From contig NZ_QYUQ01000002.1 in NCBI RefSeq assembly GCF_003590835.1, forward strand, positions 2,170,001 through 2,234,000: 64,000 nucleotides of DNA, read 5' to 3'. The notes under the pieces were generated by a model, which had not been told where the DNA came from, did no database searches, and saw nothing but the letters and a program-made list of their open reading frames with translations. Position numbers and translations under genes: made by a program. This document shows positions 54,047-63,610 of this stretch, piece after piece; position 1 is the first letter of the stretch; each line of letters begins with the position of its first letter. This DNA is from Noviherbaspirillum sedimenti. Its GTDB lineage: Bacteria > Pseudomonadota > Gammaproteobacteria > Burkholderiales > Burkholderiaceae_D.

Positions 54047-56749
54047 TCAGACAAACACCGGCATGATCTGCAGCGGGAAATCGGATTGCCTTGCCGCCGG
54101 CGGCAAGGGCTTGGCGATGTAAAAGCCCTGGATCTCGTCGCATTGCAGGCGTCGCAGGACTTCGATTTGCCGGGCGTTTTCCACGCCTTCGGCAACCACA
54201 CGCATGCCAAGCGCATGTGCCATGGTGATGATGGCGGTAAAAAACACTTTACCCTCCTCGGTCTTTGCAACCTCGGAGGTGAACGCGCGGTCGACTTTCA
54301 GCACATCGAAATCGAGCCGTTGCAGCTGTGACAGTGACGAATAGCCCGTACCAAAGTCGTCGATCAGGATTTTGATGCCCATTTTCTGCAAGGCTGCCAG
54401 GGCCGCAGAAACGTCATGGCTGTCGCCCATCATGCAGGATTCGGTGATTTCTATTTCCAGCAATTGCGCGGGTATCCGATGGCGCTTGATGCAGGCGGTA
54501 ACCACCTTGATGAAATGACGATGATTGAACTGGCGCGGCGACACATTGACCGATACCGGCAATATTTCCCGCTCCCGCTGTGACCAGGTGGCCAGTTGGG
54601 CGCATACCTTGTCCAGGACCAGTTCGCCAATCCCGAGAATCAGGCCGGTTTCTTCGGCCAGCCCGATGAATTCCAGCGGTTCGATCAAGCCCCGCGACGG
54701 ATGCTGCCAGCGCACCAGCGCTTCCATGCTCGATACCATGCCGGTCTTGATGTCCAGGCGCGGCTGGTAGTAGATGAGAAGTTCGTCATTTTCTATCGCG
54801 TGGCGCAATTCCTGTTCGCGGTCGACGCGCTTGCGCAAGTCTTCATACAATTGATGTTCATAAAAGCGGTAATTGCCCTTGCCCGCGGTTTTGACGGCAT
54901 ACATGGCGATATCCGCATTCTGCAGCAAGGTGTCGGCGTCCATGCCGTCCTCAGGGAAAACGCTGATACCGATCGAAGTGCCGATCAAATGCGTGCCCTG
55001 TGACAGGCGAAATTTTTCCTTGAATGCGGCGACCACCCGATCAGCGACGTGGGCAACGTCGTGCCTGTCTTCGAGCTGTTCGACAATCACCACGAATTCG
55101 TCGCCGCCCAGGCGCACGACGTGGTCATGCGGACGCACCGCCACCTTCAGGCGCTCAGCCGTGTAGCGCAACAGTTCATCGCCAACTGGATGTCCCATCG
55201 TGTCATTGATGCCCTTGAATCCATCCAGATCGATGAACAGCAAGGCCAGCATACTGTGTTCCGTGCGCGCGCGGGCGATCGCCTGAGGCAGGAAGCTCTG
55301 GATCCAATGGCGGTTGGGCAAGCCTGTCAAGGCATCTTCATTGCCGCGGCGCTCAAGTTCGCTCACATGCGCCTTGGTATCGCTGATGTCGCGCATGGTG
55401 ATGGCCAGTTCGTCGTTGGAACGCACCATTTTCAAATGGACCCACTTCACGGGCGCCGACCATTCTCCGGTCGCCTGCAATTCGCCTTCGTAGAAACTCG
55501 ATGCCATCGCCTGCATCATGCGCACCATGAATTCCTGGCGTTCCGGCTCCGGCAGCAAGGTGGAAAAATGCTTGCCGATCACCCCTTCGCGCCGCTGCTG
55601 GAACAGCCTGGCGCCATAGGAATTGCAATCGACCGCAACAAAATCGACCATCTTGCGTTCCTTGTCGCACACCTGTTTGGCAATGAAAAAACCTTCGTGG
55701 CCTTCTTCCGTCGCCATCCGGTAGGTGGCCTGGGTTTGTTCGAGCTGGTGCTTGCGCCATGCCAGCCGGATCGACAGGATCATGGCGATCATGGCAAAAC
55801 AGAACAGCACAACGGATGCCAGGACAGCATTGCGAATCGAGGTTGCCCGGGTTGCCAGGTATGGCGCCAGCGCATCGGCCTGGTCGAGGCCGGCGATCGC
55901 CACCAGCGGATAACCTTCAATTTGCTGCCAGCCGATATAGCGGGGACGGCCGTCGGCAAACCAGGTTTCCCCCTCCATCAACTTGCTTCCCCAGAGCATG
56001 GTGAACTGCGGCATTTTGGTAAAGGCAAACACGCCGCGATTGTTGATCGTGTTGCCAACCCTGGTTGCCCGCATGGCGCCATCATCGCCCACGAGGGCGA
56101 GCAGGCCGTGCTTGCCGAGACTGATTTCAGTGTATGTCGTCGTGAAATACTCGGCCCCCACGCCCACCATGACCGTGCCGGCAAAGCTGCCGTCGGGCTG
56201 ACTCAGGCTGCGGGCAAAATGCACGATGTCGCGCGCCAGACCCGGGCTGTACACTGCGCCGCCCAAATACAGAAAATCGATGATGGCGAATTTTTGTGCC
56301 GTAAAAAATTGTCGATCGCCAATATAGGAATTTCTGACATTGGCCATGGTACTGGTGTCGATTCTGCCATTGCGATTCACAATCGTTACGTCAAAAAGCG
56401 AGCCTGCCTGAAATAGCTTTTTTCTGTTGAGCGTTTCAAGCTGAAGTTTGCCGTTTGTCAACTCCCATTCATACCGCACATGCAGGAGGGTCTGGTCGAC
56501 GATATCGAAGCTTCTCACCAGATGTCCGGCATAGTTTTTTGCCATATTCAGCGCTTCCCGCATGGCGGTGGCTTCCGCGCGTTGCCGGCCATGTTCCAGG
56601 TCCGACAGCAGCAGGAACCAGCCCAGCAGGGCGAGCAACAGTGCCCCCAGCGGCCATGACATTGCCCAAAGGAGGTGTCGCTTCAACAAGCGGGGTTTAT
56701 CAAGAAAATTCTTGAAACGAAATAAAGAGGCGCCGAAAAATTTCTGCAT
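54047..56749 (-). CDS. Cache-domain GGDEF/EAL membrane protein
   Basis: A 900-residue sensor enzyme. Two membrane segments (about 27-48 and 315-337) enclose a periplasmic double-Cache-like domain (VVDQTLLHVRYEWE, FLYLGGAVYSPGLARDIVHF). It is followed by a PAS-like region (345-465), GGDEF (475-640, with GGDEF at 548-552, intact) and EAL (650-890, EAL at 676-678). The EAL domain keeps EIEITESCMM and LIDDFGTGYSSL, so both catalytic sites look complete. It would couple an outside signal to c-di-GMP level. The start is the ATG at 56749. No operon partner; upstream is a 370-bp gene-free stretch. Confidence 0.92.
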   Translation of the reverse strand: MQKFFGASLFRFKNFLDKPRLLKRHLLWAMSWPLGALLLALLGWFLLLSDLEHGRQRAEATAMREALNMAKNYAGHLVRSFDIVDQTLLHVRYEWELTNGKLQLETLNRKKLFQAGSLFDVTIVNRNGRIDTSTMANVRNSYIGDRQFFTAQKFAIIDFLYLGGAVYSPGLARDIVHFARSLSQPDGSFAGTVMVGVGAEYFTTTYTEISLGKHGLLALVGDDGAMRATRVGNTINNRGVFAFTKMPQFTMLWGSKLMEGETWFADGRPRYIGWQQIEGYPLVAIAGLDQADALAPYLATRATSIRNAVLASVVLFCFAMIAMILSIRLAWRKHQLEQTQATYRMATEEGHEGFFIAKQVCDKERKMVDFVAVDCNSYGARLFQQRREGVIGKHFSTLLPEPERQEFMVRMMQAMASSFYEGELQATGEWSAPVKWVHLKMVRSNDELAITMRDISDTKAHVSELERRGNEDALTGLPNRHWIQSFLPQAIARARTEHSMLALLFIDLDGFKGINDTMGHPVGDELLRYTAERLKVAVRPHDHVVRLGGDEFVVIVEQLEDRHDVAHVADRVVAAFKEKFRLSQGTHLIGTSIGISVFPEDGMDADTLLQNADIAMYAVKTAGKGNYRFYEHQLYEDLRKRVDREQELRHAIENDELLIYYQPRLDIKTGMVSSMEALVRWQHPSRGLIEPLEFIGLAEETGLILGIGELVLDKVCAQLATWSQREREILPVSVNVSPRQFNHRHFIKVVTACIKRHRIPAQLLEIEITESCMMGDSHDVSAALAALQKMGIKILIDDFGTGYSSLSQLQRLDFDVLKVDRAFTSEVAKTEEGKVFFTAIITMAHALGMRVVAEGVENARQIEVLRRLQCDEIQGFYIAKPLPPAARQSDFPLQIMPVFV

Positions 56750-57122
56750 ATGCAAGGGTTTGTGATCTTTTTGGCGCTATTTATAGCCTTGAGCACGATC
56801 AATGGCATGATCGCGCTGGAATTGCAGAGCTGAAAGAAATGCTGTGCGAGCTTAGCGCGCCTTCTTTGACTAATTTGGCTTCAGACAAATGAATTCTGGA
56901 TTAGTTGCAACATCGGAATTTTTCATGCGCCGCATTGCACTTTGTTCGCAGTATTACAACAATTTTTGATTTACAGCCAGATTGCATTCACTTCGAGATT
57001 GACAATAAAATCTACAAACGATCTCAATTTTAATCGAACAATTGCGTCAACACCCTGCGTGCCGGCATTGGCAGTATTGCGGTATCGCATCTTGTAGTTT
57101 GGAAGGGCCTACCGGAACGGTC
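56750..57122. promoter_or_regulatory. Gene-free region between divergent genes
   Basis: These 373 bp separate the divergent Cache-GGDEF-EAL and nfeD genes and contain no supported open frame. The middle (about 56860-57030) is AT-rich with many TTGxxx and TATAAT-like strings. It likely holds both promoters, but I could not fix either one. Confidence 0.4.
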
Positions 57123-58511
57123 ATGATAAAGCGCACGCAATTATCAGAATTTTTTTTGATGCTGGTGCTGGCTGTATTGCCCTCGATCGTGCTGGCCCTT
57201 GCCAGACCCGTCACGGTGATGACGCTAACCGGCGCGATTGGTCCGGCCGGAGCGGATTATGTCCAGCGTGGCGTTGCCCGTGCCGCCCAGGAAGGAAGCC
57301 AGCTGGTCGTGCTGCAACTGGATACGCCCGGCGGGCTGGATACCGCCATGCGCGCCATCATCAAAACCATCCTGTCGGCGCCGTTGCCGGTCGCCTGCCA
57401 TGTCGCACCAGGCGGCGCGCGCGCTGCCAGCGCCGGCACTTATATCCTGTATGCCTGCCACATTGCCGCCATGGCGCCCGGCACCAACCTGGGCGCGGCC
57501 ACCCCGGTCGCATTGCACGCGCCCTTCATGGATCCGGAGCCATCCAAAGAAAAAAGGGATAAAGACGAGCGCCAGTCAGGCAAACCGGCAACGCCGGACG
57601 AAAGCGCAACCACGCCCTTGCGGCAGAAGCAAGTCAACGATGCCGCGGCGTATATCCGCGGACTGGCGCAATTGCGCGGCCGCAATGCGGACTGGGCCGA
57701 GCGCGCGGTGCGCGAAGCGGTGAGCCTGCCGGCGGAAGATGCGCTGCGCCTGGGCGTGGTCGATTACCTTGCGGCCGACACCCCTGCCCTGCTGGCCCAG
57801 CTCGATGGCAAGACAATCAAGGTGCTGGCAGAAACCCGGCTCTTGCAAACCGCCGGCGCGCCGCTGTTGCCGTACCAGCCCGACTGGCGCACGCAAATTC
57901 TGGCGGCGATCACCGACCCGAGCATCGCACTGTTGCTAATGACCATAGGCATCTACGGCTTGCTGTTCGAATTCATGAATCCAGGCGCAGTCGCGCCCGG
58001 GGTCCTGGGCGCCATCTGCCTCTTGCTGGCGCTGTATGGTCTGCAGCTTTTACCGGTGAATTACGCTGGCCTGGCGCTGATCCTGCTGGGCCTGGCCTTC
58101 ATGGTCGCCGAAGTCTTCCTGCCCAGCTTCGGTGCGCTGGGCCTGGGCGGCATTGCCGCCTTTGTGGCCGGCGCGCTGATCCTGATCGATACCGATTTGC
58201 CGGGATTCGGGATTCCGCCCGCACTGGTAGCGTCGCTCGCCTTGCTGAGCGCGCTCCTGATCGCGGCGATGACCGGTGTCGCACTCAAGACGCGCCGACG
58301 CGCCAGGGTCGGCGGCCTCGATGACATGCGTGGCGGCGTCGCCGAGGTGCTGGATGTCGCAGGCGATGCAATCTGGGTCAGGCTGGGTGGCGAAACCTGG
58401 CGTGCGGTCAGCGTGACGCCCTTGCAGCGGCAGCAAAAGGTGCGGGTGATAGGCCGCAAGGGATTGGTACTTGAAGTCGCCCCGCTGGATCTTCACGATA
58501 AAGGAGCATAG
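57123..58511 (+). CDS. NfeD-type membrane serine protease (ClpP class)
   Basis: A 462-residue long-form NfeD. The frame opens at 57042, but the ATG at 57123 is followed by a signal/anchor sequence ([18 protein letters not shown]). The ClpP-like domain (30-225) has the nucleophile Ser103 in [13 protein letters not shown] and the likely dyad base Lys169 in [13 protein letters not shown]. Four or five membrane segments (about 255-385) and a C-terminal OB-fold NfeD domain follow. These proteases cleave the C-terminal hydrophobic part of the stomatin-like partner, whose gene starts 2 bp downstream. An extra charged insert ([20 protein letters not shown]) lies before the Lys. Confidence 0.9.
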   Translation: MIKRTQLSEFFLMLVLAVLPSIVLALARPVTVMTLTGAIGPAGADYVQRGVARAAQEGSQLVVLQLDTPGGLDTAMRAIIKTILSAPLPVACHVAPGGARAASAGTYILYACHIAAMAPGTNLGAATPVALHAPFMDPEPSKEKRDKDERQSGKPATPDESATTPLRQKQVNDAAAYIRGLAQLRGRNADWAERAVREAVSLPAEDALRLGVVDYLAADTPALLAQLDGKTIKVLAETRLLQTAGAPLLPYQPDWRTQILAAITDPSIALLLMTIGIYGLLFEFMNPGAVAPGVLGAICLLLALYGLQLLPVNYAGLALILLGLAFMVAEVFLPSFGALGLGGIAAFVAGALILIDTDLPGFGIPPALVASLALLSALLIAAMTGVALKTRRRARVGGLDDMRGGVAEVLDVAGDAIWVRLGGETWRAVSVTPLQRQQKVRVIGRKGLVLEVAPLDLHDKGA

Positions 58512-58513
58512 CC

Positions 58514-59278
58514 ATGTTTTACGGATTCGGATTCAGCAGCCTGTTCATCCTGGTATTGATCCTGCTCTTTTCATCGCTGCGCATCCTGCGCGAGTACGAA
58601 CGCGGGGTGGTGTTCCAGCTCGGCCGTTTCTGGGCCGTCAAGGGGCCGGGCCTGGTGCTGCTGATCCCGGTCATCCAGCAAATGGTGCGCGTCGATTTGC
58701 GTACCGTGGTACTGGATGTGCCGACCCAGGATGTCATTTCGCGCGACAATGTCTCGGTCAAGGTCAATGCAGTCATTTACTTTCGCGTGGTGGATCCGGA
58801 AAAAGCGATCATTCAGGTCGCCAATTTTTTCGAGGCCACCAGCCAGCTGGCGCAAACCACCTTGCGCTCGGTGCTCGGCAAACATGAGCTGGATGAGATG
58901 CTGGCCGAACGCGAGCGCTTAAATGTCGATATCCAGCAAGTGCTGGATGCCCAGACCGATGCCTGGGGCATCAAGGTGGCGAATGTCGAGATCAAGCATG
59001 TCGATCTCGATGAATCGATGATCCGCGCCATTGCGCGGCAAGCGGAAGCCGAGCGCGAGCGGCGCGCCAAGGTAATCCATGCCGAAGGCGAATTGCAGGC
59101 ATCGGAAAAATTGATGCAGGCAGCCCATGTGCTGGCGCAACAACCGGGCGCCATGCAGCTGCGCTATATGCAAACGCTCTCCAATATCGCCGGCGACAAG
59201 GCTTCGACCATTATTTTCCCGATGCCGATCGATCTCCTGTCCGGCATGGCCGAAGCGGCCAAACGCCCGCCTGCCTGA
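58514..59278 (+). CDS. Slipin / stomatin-like SPFH protein
   Basis: A 254-residue band-7 protein: an N-terminal membrane hairpin ([16 protein letters not shown]) then the SPFH domain with [40 protein letters not shown] and [17 protein letters not shown] helical part with [20 protein letters not shown] forms oligomers in membrane microdomains. It is coupled to the NfeD protease (2-bp gap), the classic pair for membrane stress or quality control. It ends at a symmetric terminator shared with pstS. Confidence 0.93.
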   Translation: MFYGFGFSSLFILVLILLFSSLRILREYERGVVFQLGRFWAVKGPGLVLLIPVIQQMVRVDLRTVVLDVPTQDVISRDNVSVKVNAVIYFRVVDPEKAIIQVANFFEATSQLAQTTLRSVLGKHELDEMLAERERLNVDIQQVLDAQTDAWGIKVANVEIKHVDLDESMIRAIARQAEAERERRAKVIHAEGELQASEKLMQAAHVLAQQPGAMQLRYMQTLSNIAGDKASTIIFPMPIDLLSGMAEAAKRPPA

Positions 59279-59376
59279 GCGCCGGCCTTGGAGGGGACCG
59301 TTGCGCTGCTGCTGCGTACCTATACCCTGGCCGACGATATTTCCTTTGATGACATTCTCAGTTCACCCCTGAAAAA

Positions 59377-59410
59377 AAAAGCGGGCGCTCTTTAAAGAGC
59401 GCCCGCTTTT
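59377..59410. terminator. Bidirectional intrinsic terminator
   Basis: A perfect palindrome AAAAGCGGGCGCTCTTT followed by its exact complement, so that A-run/stem/T-run read as a terminator on both strands. It lies between the convergent slipin and pstS genes and should stop both transcripts. Confidence 0.92.
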
Positions 59411-59430
59411 CGTGACATTGCGTTTTTTTC

Positions 59431-60474
59431 TTACCAGACAGCCTTGCCAGCTTCGTCCTTCAGCTGGGTTTTCCAGGCATCCTGCACCAGCTTGACAACG
59501 GCCGGCGGCATGCCGACGTAATCGAGTTCGGTTGCCATGGCGCCGCCGTTCTTGTAGGCCCAGTCAAAGAATTTCAGCACTTCCTTGCCCTTGGCAGCAT
59601 CGGCCTGCACCTTGTGCATGATGATGAAGGAAGCACTGGTGATCGGCCAGCTTTGCTTGCCGGCCTGGTCAGTCAACGCCACGGCAAAGCCCGGGGTCTT
59701 GTCCCATTGCGCGCCGGCGGCGGCCGCCTTGAAGGTGGCATCGTCCGGCTGCACCCATTGGCCATCGCGGTTTTTCAGCTGGGTGTGGGCCATCTTGTTT
59801 TTCTTGGCATAGGCGTACTCGACATAGCCAATCGAATTCTTGATGCGCTGCACGTTGGCGGCGACGCCTTCGTTGCCCTTGCCGCCCACGCCCGTGGGCC
59901 ACTTGACGGCGCTGCCGACACCAACTGTCGTCTTGAATTCTTCGTTGACCTTGGAAAGGTAATCGGTGAACTGGAAGGTGGTGCCGGAACCGTCAGCGCG
60001 ATGCACCACGGTGATGTCTTCGGCCGGCAGCTTCACGCCAGGATTGTCGGCAGCGATTTCCGGCGCATTCCATTTGGTGATCTTGCCCAGATAAATGCCG
60101 GCAAATGCCGCATTGGACAGCTTCAGCTGGCCGGGGGCGATGCCGTCGACATTAATCACTGGCACCACGCCGCCCATGATGGCAGGGAATTGCATCAGGC
60201 CTTCTTTTTCCAGCTCTTCCTGCTTGAGCGGCATGTCGGAGGCGCCGAATTCCACGGTCTTGGCCTTGATTTGCTTGATGCCGCCGCCGGAACCGATCGA
60301 CTGGTAATTCAGGCCGGTGCCGGTGGCTGCCTTATAGGCCTCGGCCCATTTGGAATAGATCGGATAGGGGAAGGTCGCGCCGGCGCCGGTGATATCTGCG
60401 GCCTGGGCTGCGCCACCGGTCAGGATGACGCCTGCCGCCAGAATCAGGGAAGGAACGAATTTATTCAAACGCAT
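59431..60474 (-). CDS. pstS: Phosphate-binding protein of the Pst transporter
   Basis: A 347-residue periplasmic binding protein with a signal peptide (LILAAGVILTGGAAQAA) and the PstS motifs ITGAGATFPYPIYSKWAEAY (phosphate-binding loop), IGSGGGIKQIKAKTVEFGAS and VHRADGSGTTFQFTDYL. It captures phosphate for the PstCAB transporter. No pstC, pstA or pstB is adjacent; the gene is alone between the terminator and a divergent gene. Three TGTCAT repeats upstream suggest PhoB control. It ends at a bidirectional terminator. Confidence 0.96.
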   Translation of the reverse strand: MRLNKFVPSLILAAGVILTGGAAQAADITGAGATFPYPIYSKWAEAYKAATGTGLNYQSIGSGGGIKQIKAKTVEFGASDMPLKQEELEKEGLMQFPAIMGGVVPVINVDGIAPGQLKLSNAAFAGIYLGKITKWNAPEIAADNPGVKLPAEDITVVHRADGSGTTFQFTDYLSKVNEEFKTTVGVGSAVKWPTGVGGKGNEGVAANVQRIKNSIGYVEYAYAKKNKMAHTQLKNRDGQWVQPDDATFKAAAAGAQWDKTPGFAVALTDQAGKQSWPITSASFIIMHKVQADAAKGKEVLKFFDWAYKNGGAMATELDYVGMPPAVVKLVQDAWKTQLKDEAGKAVW

Positions 60475-60525
60475 GGAGACTCCTTTTGATTGATCAAAGT
60501 TACCAGCGAACTTTAAACCCGGTTT

Positions 60526-60581
60526 ATGACATCTTCATTACCTCGATGACAAACAGGAGCAGCATGACATTACCTTGTCAC
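60526..60581 (-). promoter_or_regulatory. TGTCAT repeats, possible Pho boxes
   Basis: Reading towards pstS, the hexamer TGTCAT occurs at 60569-60564, 60551-60546 and 60531-60526, with a related GTGACA at 60581-60576. The spacings of 18 and 20 bp differ from the 11-bp period of the E. coli Pho box, so this is a likely but not standard PhoB target. Confidence 0.5.
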
Positions 60582-60647
60582 ATTGAAAATTTATGATGGT
60601 CGTCAGAAAATTATTTACTCCCTTGCATATAGAATCGTTTACCCGCC

Positions 60648-62459
60648 ATGGACACAGTCGCACGTCAGCCAGACGAGCAGGTCAAACAGCCGATGGACGG
60701 CGGGCACGCAAGCTTGCAGTTGCATGAGGTTCTGCAACAAGGATTGCTTACCCCCGTGTTCCAGCCGATTGTCGACATGAACAGCGGCGCACTGATCGGC
60801 TATGAAGGCTTGATCCGCGGCCCGGAAGGCAGTGCGCTGCACGCCCCCGCCCAGCTGTTCCACGCAGCACGACAATCCGGCCTCGGGCCGCAGCTGGAAG
60901 ACTGTTGCAGCGAAGTCATCCTGAAAAAATTCGTCGAACTGGCGCTGCCCGGCAGAATTTTTTTGAATATCAGTCCGGACAGCCTGATCAAGGCAGGCGT
61001 GACTATTGCGGACAAGCTCGCCCAGCTGCACCTGATCGGCGTGGCACCGCAACGCATCATCCTCGAAATGACTGAAAACCAGGCGATCCACGATTACGAT
61101 GCCATGCGCGAAGTCTTGCGGCGCTGCCGCAGCCTGGGCATCCAGATCGCCATCGATGACCTCGGCGAGGGCTTTTCCAGCTTGCGCCTGTGGTCGGAAA
61201 TCCGGCCCGATTACGTCAAGATCGACATGCATTTCATCCAGGGCATCGACCGTGACCCGGTGAAGCTGCAATTCGTGCAATCGATCCAGCAGATCGCCCG
61301 CAAATCGGGCACGGTCACGATCGCCGAAGGTATCGAGACAGACACTGAACTGCGACTGCTACAGGAACTCGGCATCGGCTGGGGCCAGGGTTACCGCATC
61401 GCCAGGCCGCTGGCGCAACCGGCGCTCGCCATCACCGCAGAACTGGTGGCGCGCATCCGCCACAATGCTGCCCTGGCCACCGCCGGCAACCAGCGCGGCT
61501 TCAATCTGCCGACTGCCCTGAAGCTGTTGCGTATCGTCCCGGTAGCAACGCCGGATACCTCCACCAACGCCGTGTATACGACCTTCGCTGCCGACGCCGG
61601 GCTGGAAGTCATGCCGGTGGTGCGCAATGGCGTACCGCTCGGGATCATCAACCGCTTCCAGTTCATCGACCGGCTGGCGCGGCCCTATCAGCGCGAACTG
61701 TATGGCAAACGCTCCTGTACCGCTTTCATGACACCGGAGCCGCTGACCGTCGACAAGAACACGTCCCTGCAGGATATCAGCCTGATGATCGTGGAAGCGA
61801 AGTCGCATCATTTCTCCAACGGCTTCACCATCACCGACCATGGCCAGTACATCGGCGTGGGCTCCAGCCAGGACGTGATGCGGGAAATCACCCAGATGCA
61901 GATCAATGCGGCGCGCTATGCCAATCCGCTGACACAGTTGCCAGGCAACGTGCCAATCAACGAAGAAATCGACCGCCGCCTCGCCGCCGGTGTCGAATTC
62001 AATGTCTGCTACGGCGATATCGACCATTTCAAGCCGTTCAACGATGTTTACGGCTACCTGCGCGGCGACGACATCATCCGTCTGACCGGCGATATCCTGG
62101 CGCGCTATTGCGTGCCGGGGGTGGACTTCCTCGGTCATGTCGGCGGCGACGATTTCATCATCCTGTTCCAGAGCGCCGATTGGAAATGCCGCTGCGACGG
62201 CATACTGGAGACATTCGCAGCGGAGACGCCGGCGTTTTTCAGCGCCGCGGACCGCAGCAATGGCGGTTACGTGAGCGAAGACCGGCGTGGCAACCGGGTG
62301 TTCCATCCGCTGGTATCGCTGTCACTCGGCGTGGTGAAAATCGACGCCGCGCGCCATTATTCAAGCTACCAGATTGCCGCCGCCGCAGCGGACGCCAAGA
62401 AACAAGCCAAGACCATGAGCGGCAACAGCCTGTTCCTGGAACGCCGGGAATTGCAATAG
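60648..62459 (+). CDS. EAL-CBS-GGDEF protein
   Basis: A 603-residue protein with the order reversed from usual: EAL first (about 25-265), then a pair of CBS-like repeats (290-425), then GGDEF (440-600). The EAL motif is YEGLIRGP (EGL in place of EAL), with LNISPDS, EMTENQA, IDDLGEGFSSLRL and AEGIETD present. The GGDEF motif is GGDDF at 499-503. Both domains therefore keep most catalytic residues but with variations, and one may serve only to bind c-di-GMP or GTP. No membrane segment. It converges on the unnamed gene of the sia operon 21 bp away and is divergent from pstS. Confidence 0.9.
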   Translation: MDTVARQPDEQVKQPMDGGHASLQLHEVLQQGLLTPVFQPIVDMNSGALIGYEGLIRGPEGSALHAPAQLFHAARQSGLGPQLEDCCSEVILKKFVELALPGRIFLNISPDSLIKAGVTIADKLAQLHLIGVAPQRIILEMTENQAIHDYDAMREVLRRCRSLGIQIAIDDLGEGFSSLRLWSEIRPDYVKIDMHFIQGIDRDPVKLQFVQSIQQIARKSGTVTIAEGIETDTELRLLQELGIGWGQGYRIARPLAQPALAITAELVARIRHNAALATAGNQRGFNLPTALKLLRIVPVATPDTSTNAVYTTFAADAGLEVMPVVRNGVPLGIINRFQFIDRLARPYQRELYGKRSCTAFMTPEPLTVDKNTSLQDISLMIVEAKSHHFSNGFTITDHGQYIGVGSSQDVMREITQMQINAARYANPLTQLPGNVPINEEIDRRLAAGVEFNVCYGDIDHFKPFNDVYGYLRGDDIIRLTGDILARYCVPGVDFLGHVGGDDFIILFQSADWKCRCDGILETFAAETPAFFSAADRSNGGYVSEDRRGNRVFHPLVSLSLGVVKIDAARHYSSYQIAAAAADAKKQAKTMSGNSLFLERRELQ

Positions 62460-62480
62460 ATCCGGGCTTTCGCCTGGCAT

Positions 62481-63134
62481 TCAGCTGCTGCTATTCGCTT
62501 CGCCCAGCACCACTTTGGCGCCAGTCACCAGCGCCGATTTCACTTGATCCAGGTACGGGCTGGCGAAGCGCTTTCCCTGCGGCGAATCGCGCAAGGCCAT
62601 GTTCCAGTGACCGGCCACGGCCATCAGCTGTGCAGGTGTTCCGGCTTTTTCGATGCGCTGGATCACGGGGGCGCTCAGCAAGCCAAGATAGGTTTGCGCA
62701 GTGGTGGTCATGAAATCCTTGACCAGGCGGATGGTCGCCGGGTCTTCCGTCAAGACGCCCCCGGCCTCGGCGCCGCTGGCGGCCGGCGCCACCACGGGCG
62801 CATTGCCCCGCGCAGCTGGCGCCGGCGCCGGCGCGGCAGATTCCACTGGTGTTGCGCGCAATGCACCAGCATGGGACTGGCCGCGTGCATCGCTGTCCGT
62901 CTGCGCAATGAAGCCATGCTCCAGCAAGTGGCTGAGAATTTCCTGCAACTGTCCCGACGGCACCATTGCCGGGACCATTTCAATAATCGTCTCCAGGTCC
63001 TTGCTGCCGTCAATGATGATGAGCACGCGTCGTTGCATGGGGGTCAGGCCATGGGCACGGCTGGACATTTCCTCGCGCCCTTTTTCGGTCTTTGAAAAAA
63101 CGAGCCCGGTACTTGCCATGGTTTGTGCCAGCAT
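62481..63134 (-). CDS. Hypothetical protein in the siaBC operon
   Basis: A 217-residue protein, unnamed. I choose the ATG at 63134 with a GGAAA site ahead. Residues 25-80 look like a small winged-helix-type module (GLTPMQRRVLIIIDGSKDLE, LQEILSHLLEHGFIA). Then comes a disordered Pro/Ala-rich linker (about 85-135) and a helical C-terminal domain (TIRLVKDFMTTTAQTYLGLL, RFASPYLDQVKSALVTGAKV). It lies 64 bp after siaC on the same strand, so it is probably a third member of the operon. It could be an output protein or DNA-binding effector; not recognised. Confidence 0.72.
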   Translation of the reverse strand: MLAQTMASTGLVFSKTEKGREEMSSRAHGLTPMQRRVLIIIDGSKDLETIIEMVPAMVPSGQLQEILSHLLEHGFIAQTDSDARGQSHAGALRATPVESAAPAPAPAARGNAPVVAPAASGAEAGGVLTEDPATIRLVKDFMTTTAQTYLGLLSAPVIQRIEKAGTPAQLMAVAGHWNMALRDSPQGKRFASPYLDQVKSALVTGAKVVLGEANSSS

Positions 63135-63198
63135 ATATTTTTCCTTTTTCACCGCATCCCAGGCTGCCTCAAGGGGAGCCGCGCGGCGCACGACGACA

Positions 63199-63591
63199 TC
63201 ACGCCACGAACGGCGCTTCGTTAAAATTGAGCCAGGTAACGCCCAGGCCATGCATCAAGTCCTCGCCCAGATCCTGGATGGCATCGTCTTCCTCATCGAA
63301 CTCCCAATCGATATCGACTGCGCAACCGGCGTGGGCGGCTTCGTTCAGCACCATGAACAGTTGCCGCATCGATTTGGTCGAGGCGCTGTTGACATAGGAA
63401 AGCCGGATGCGTGCATAAAATTTCGCCGAGACCTTGTTGTCGAAATGCGCTTGCATCGTGCCGATGATCGGCTGGAAAAACAGGTTCGGATTCTCCGGAT
63501 AACACTCGCCTGCGATAAACAGGGTGTTGTGCACCGGGTTGAAAATGACTTCTGGCGTACTGTCCGTGCGGACTGTTTTAATGGCTTGCAT
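63199..63591 (-). CDS. siaC: SiaC-family regulatory phosphoprotein (DUF1987)
   Basis: A 130-residue single-domain protein with the hallmark opening STPEVIFNPVHNTLFIAGEC, then YPENPNLFFQPIIGTMQAHF and FYARIRLSYVNSASTKSMRQ, where the Thr in NSASTKS is the site phosphorylated by SiaB in Pseudomonas. In that system unphosphorylated SiaC binds and activates a diguanylate cyclase to start biofilm or aggregation. It sits 19 bp after the siaB gene. Here SiaD is not adjacent, so the cyclase partner may be another GGDEF protein. Confidence 0.9.
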   Translation of the reverse strand: MQAIKTVRTDSTPEVIFNPVHNTLFIAGECYPENPNLFFQPIIGTMQAHFDNKVSAKFYARIRLSYVNSASTKSMRQLFMVLNEAAHAGCAVDIDWEFDEEDDAIQDLGEDLMHGLGVTWLNFNEAPFVA

Positions 63592-63610
63592 TTTTTCGGC
63601 TCCCGAAAAA

